Assembly: GCA_965116245.1 (NCBI GenBank)
Contig: OZ220497.1
Location: forward strand, 2,790,001 to 2,854,000
Length of the DNA stretch: 64,000 nucleotides
Direction of reading: 5' to 3'
Origin: Poriferisodalis sp965116245
Lineage (GTDB): Bacteria; Actinomycetota; Acidimicrobiia; Acidimicrobiales; Poriferisodalaceae
Shown piece after piece: positions 62,206 through 64,000 of this stretch. Within the stretch, counting starts at the first letter, position 1. Each line of letters starts with the position of its first letter. The position numbers were made by a program, and so were the translations under genes. The notes beneath the pieces were generated by a model that was given only the letters and a program-made list of their open reading frames with translations, had not been told where the DNA came from and did no database searches.

Positions 62206-62795
62206 TTAGTCTTGTGTGCGCTGGCTTGGCGCCAAACCTTCACAAAGCGCATCACTGCCGTTACTGACGACAGAACTAACAGCAGCCACAGCAGCGGCAC
62301 TAGCAGCGCCTCAAACGCGACCGCGACTGCCAACACCACGGTGCGTTCGGCCCGCTCCATTAGTCCGCCCTTGGCTTCAAACCCCAGCAACTCTGCCTTA
62401 GCTCGTTCGTAGGAAATCAGCGCACTGATACCAAGGACCGCCATGGGCAACACGGCCCAACGTCCCCCGAGTTCACCAGCGAGATACCAAGCAATACCGC
62501 CTAGCAGCACACCATCAGCAACTCGATCGGCTGTCGAATCGAAAAATGCACCTCGGCGCGACGCACTCCCTTTGGCCGCGGCGACCGGTCCATCAAACAG
62601 GTCTGCTAGCGCAGTGAGAACCAGCAACACGGTGCCCAGACCCAGGCGGCCCGAACCAATCGCGATGGCACTAGCGCCCGCTGTGACGAGGCCGAACGCC
62701 GTGAGCACATCTGCATTCAGGCCGATCGCGGCAAGGCCGCGTCCCATCGGCGCTGTGACGCTGTCAACCCCTGCGCGGAACCGTCCGTCAAACAC
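62202..62795 (-). CDS. CDP-alcohol phosphatidyltransferase, probable PI-phosphate synthase
   Basis: The product is 197 aa with about six membrane segments. The family motif DxxDGxxAR...GxxxDxxxD is recognisable as DLFDGPVAAAKGSASRRGAFFDSTAD: all the acidic residues are kept, but the Arg of the AR pair is Ala. By position before the acyltransferase and pimA it should make phosphatidylinositol phosphate from CDP-diacylglycerol and inositol phosphate. The exact alcohol is inferred from context. Confidence 0.85.
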   Translation of the reverse strand: MFDGRFRAGVDSVTAPMGRGLAAIGLNADVLTAFGLVTAGASAIAIGSGRLGLGTVLLVLTALADLFDGPVAAAKGSASRRGAFFDSTADRVADGVLLGGIAWYLAGELGGRWAVLPMAVLGISALISYERAKAELLGFEAKGGLMERAERTVVLAVAVAFEALLVPLLWLLLVLSSVTAVMRFVKVWRQASAHKTK

Positions 62796-62797
62796 CG

Positions 62798-63490
62798 TCA
62801 GCCCTTGTCGCCAGCGATGCTGACGGTGTCGTCAACAGCGGCATCTTCGGTGGCCGCGTCGCTGGCGACTGGGGCGCCAGCAACTGGTTCGGTGGCAACC
62901 GCATCGACATCGCCTGCGTCAGTGACAACCGTGTCGGTGACGACCGCGTCAGCGGATGCTGCGTTGGCAGTGTCGGTACTCGGCGCTGTTTCAATCCAGG
63001 TCTCGGGATTGTCTTCGACCCACTTTTCCAGCACTGCACCATTTAGGGCATCAACTAGCACCAGACCTCTGCTGCGGGGCGGATCCTCTGCTGAGTACAC
63101 GAGAACTCGCCAGGTTGGACGGCTCATCCAGCCACGCCAACCCAGTTGGGCGCTGGCATGCCCGACAGCGAAACCGAGATCGGCGACTGCAGCTACCAGT
63201 GCTTCATTCTCGTTGACGGCAAACCGGCGTCCCGCAGCGAACTGGTAAATGCCAAACAGGGCAAGTAGCGCGCCACCAACTGCCACTCCGCTGTTGAGCA
63301 AGATGGCATCGCTATCTGCTGCCAGGGCAGCGGTAGTTGCCCAAACTCCGAGGGCAAAGCACAGTGCACCGGTGATCTTGCGGCGTGAATTGTCCGGAAA
63401 TTTGTAAGTCCCTACGAACCCGCGGTCCAGATCGGCGGGCAACACGTCGCGAACTTCACCGAGGTGCTTGGGCTCAGGCTCGTTCATCAA
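62798..63490 (-). CDS. Membrane protein of unknown function
   Basis: The product is 230 aa: a soluble start (HLGEVRDVLPADLDRGFVGTYKFPDNSRRK), two membrane segments at about residues 38-58 and 64-84, a soluble domain (RRFAVNENEALVAAVADLGFAVGHASAQLGWRGW...RVLVYS), and an Ala/Asp/Thr/Val-rich low-complexity tail with repeated VVTD units. Such proteins occur next to PI-synthase genes in actinobacteria. It lies 2 bp before the CDP-alcohol transferase gene, so they are co-expressed. Confidence 0.7.
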   Translation of the reverse strand: MMNEPEPKHLGEVRDVLPADLDRGFVGTYKFPDNSRRKITGALCFALGVWATTAALAADSDAILLNSGVAVGGALLALFGIYQFAAGRRFAVNENEALVAAVADLGFAVGHASAQLGWRGWMSRPTWRVLVYSAEDPPRSRGLVLVDALNGAVLEKWVEDNPETWIETAPSTDTANAASADAVVTDTVVTDAGDVDAVATEPVAGAPVASDAATEDAAVDDTVSIAGDKG

Positions 63491-63539
63491 ACCAACGCTA
63501 CCCGCACCGCCGCAACAGCTTGCTACATGCAGGGAAGGC

Positions 63540-64000
63540 CTACAACATCACTCCGAGTAAGGCCGCAGCGTCGCTGACCGGCAATCGATTCATCGCTGCC
63601 CGATCAATCGCGTCCAAAGCGCCGGGCGTGTCGAGATCATCGTCAAGACGTTCGCGCACCTGTGTTAGCGCACCATCGCCTGGACCTGCCGAGCGCCAGC
63701 TCTCGAGACGACGGGCTGCGGCGGCAACTAGGTCTTCGGACCAGTCCCAGTCTTGCCGATAGTGCGCCCCTAACAATGCCAGTCGCACTGCCATCGGCTC
63801 CCAGCGTGAGCGTAAATCTGCAACAAACGTCAGGTTGCCAGCCGACTTGGACATTTTGACGCCACCGCATCGCACCATTGACGTGTGCATCCAGTGACGC
63901 ACGAAGGGTTGTCCTGTCGCAGCCTCGGACTGAGCGCGCGAGCATTCGTGGTGCGGAAACAACAAGTCACTGCCACCGCCGTGAACATCAATTATCTCGC
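63540..64000 (-). CDS. mshC: Mycothiol cysteine ligase MshC, C-terminal part
   Basis: The gene enters from the right edge, so only the last ~152 residues are present. Reading starts EIIDVHGGGSDLLFPHHECS, then RHWMHTSMVRCGG and the class I KMSKSAGNL motif, then MAVRLALLGAHYRQDWDW. These match MshC, which joins cysteine to GlcN-Ins in mycothiol biosynthesis and derives from cysteinyl-tRNA synthetase. The short C-terminal end without an anticodon-binding domain favours MshC over CysS. Mycothiol points to an actinobacterial host. Confidence 0.88.
   Translation of the reverse strand, partial: EIIDVHGGGSDLLFPHHECSRAQSEAATGQPFVRHWMHTSMVRCGGVKMSKSAGNLTFVADLRSRWEPMAVRLALLGAHYRQDWDWSEDLVAAAARRLESWRSAGPGDGALTQVRERLDDDLDTPGALDAIDRAAMNRLPVSDAAALLGVML

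Overview
The window is a high-GC bacterial chromosome segment, most likely from an actinobacterium. An uncultured Acidimicrobiia-like lineage is my guess, but the sequence does not prove a class. The pointers are a mycothiol ligase (mshC, cut by the right edge), a phosphatidylinositol-mannoside lipid cluster, a Tad pilus locus, a DUF222/HNH gene, and the actinobacterial order yajC-secD-secF-relA-hisS-aspS-alaS-ruvX-mltG-aroE-aroB-aroQ-efp-nusB.

Almost all housekeeping genes lie on the minus strand and form one long co-oriented core. Read from the right edge: mshC, a membrane protein gene, a CDP-alcohol phosphatidyltransferase, an acyltransferase, pimA, a degenerate M48-like protein, pdxS, pdxT, yebC, ruvC, ruvA, ruvB, queA, tgt, yajC, secD, secF, relA, hisS, aspS, two small genes, alaS, ruvX, mltG, aroE, a prepilin peptidase gene, aroB, aroQ, efp, nusB and a tad operon. 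Three blocks break this core: 14.0-26.7 kb (mltG/aroE junction), 38.2-42.8 kb (secF/relA junction) and 57.7-61.1 kb (pimA/acyltransferase junction). Blocks one and three contain the plus-strand genes and look less GC-rich, so they read as acquired islands.

The main system is in block one, a compact type II-C CRISPR-Cas9 locus. cas9 (about 1,058 aa, catalytic residues visible), cas1 and cas2 form a tight plus-strand operon. A previously unlabelled tracrRNA is readable on the opposite strand just upstream of cas9 (about 14165 down to 14041). It has an anti-repeat to the CRISPR repeat, a GNRA-capped hairpin and a strong intrinsic terminator, and it lies where a naive long aroE start would put coding sequence. 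The array (seven 36-bp repeats, six 29-30-bp spacers, 23851-24280) is 5.2 kb away from cas2. The space between holds a DUF4143 ATPase, an orphan solute-binding lipoprotein, an ISL3-type transposase remnant and two divergent MNT-HEPN-like proteins. Each repeat ends in an extended -10-like motif, as in Neisseria-type II-C arrays. Beyond the array are a 445-bp stretch rich in inverted repeats and a pair of secreted paralogues: one HExxH metalloprotease-like protein and one copy that has lost all the metal ligands.

Block two carries two exported cell-wall-binding-repeat proteins (one with an HNH nuclease domain, one with an excalibur domain) and a DUF222/HNH gene. Block three carries a GPP34 (GOLPH3-like)-cytochrome P450 fusion and a membrane acyltransferase, inside what is normally one lipid operon.

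A genome-style signature runs through everything: short tandem repeats. Inside genes they have periods of 15 or 30 bp and add low-complexity loops or tails to conserved enzymes (TadA, AroB, RuvB, PdxT, SecD, Tgt, QueA and others). Between genes the periods are 14, 16 or 23 bp, not multiples of three.
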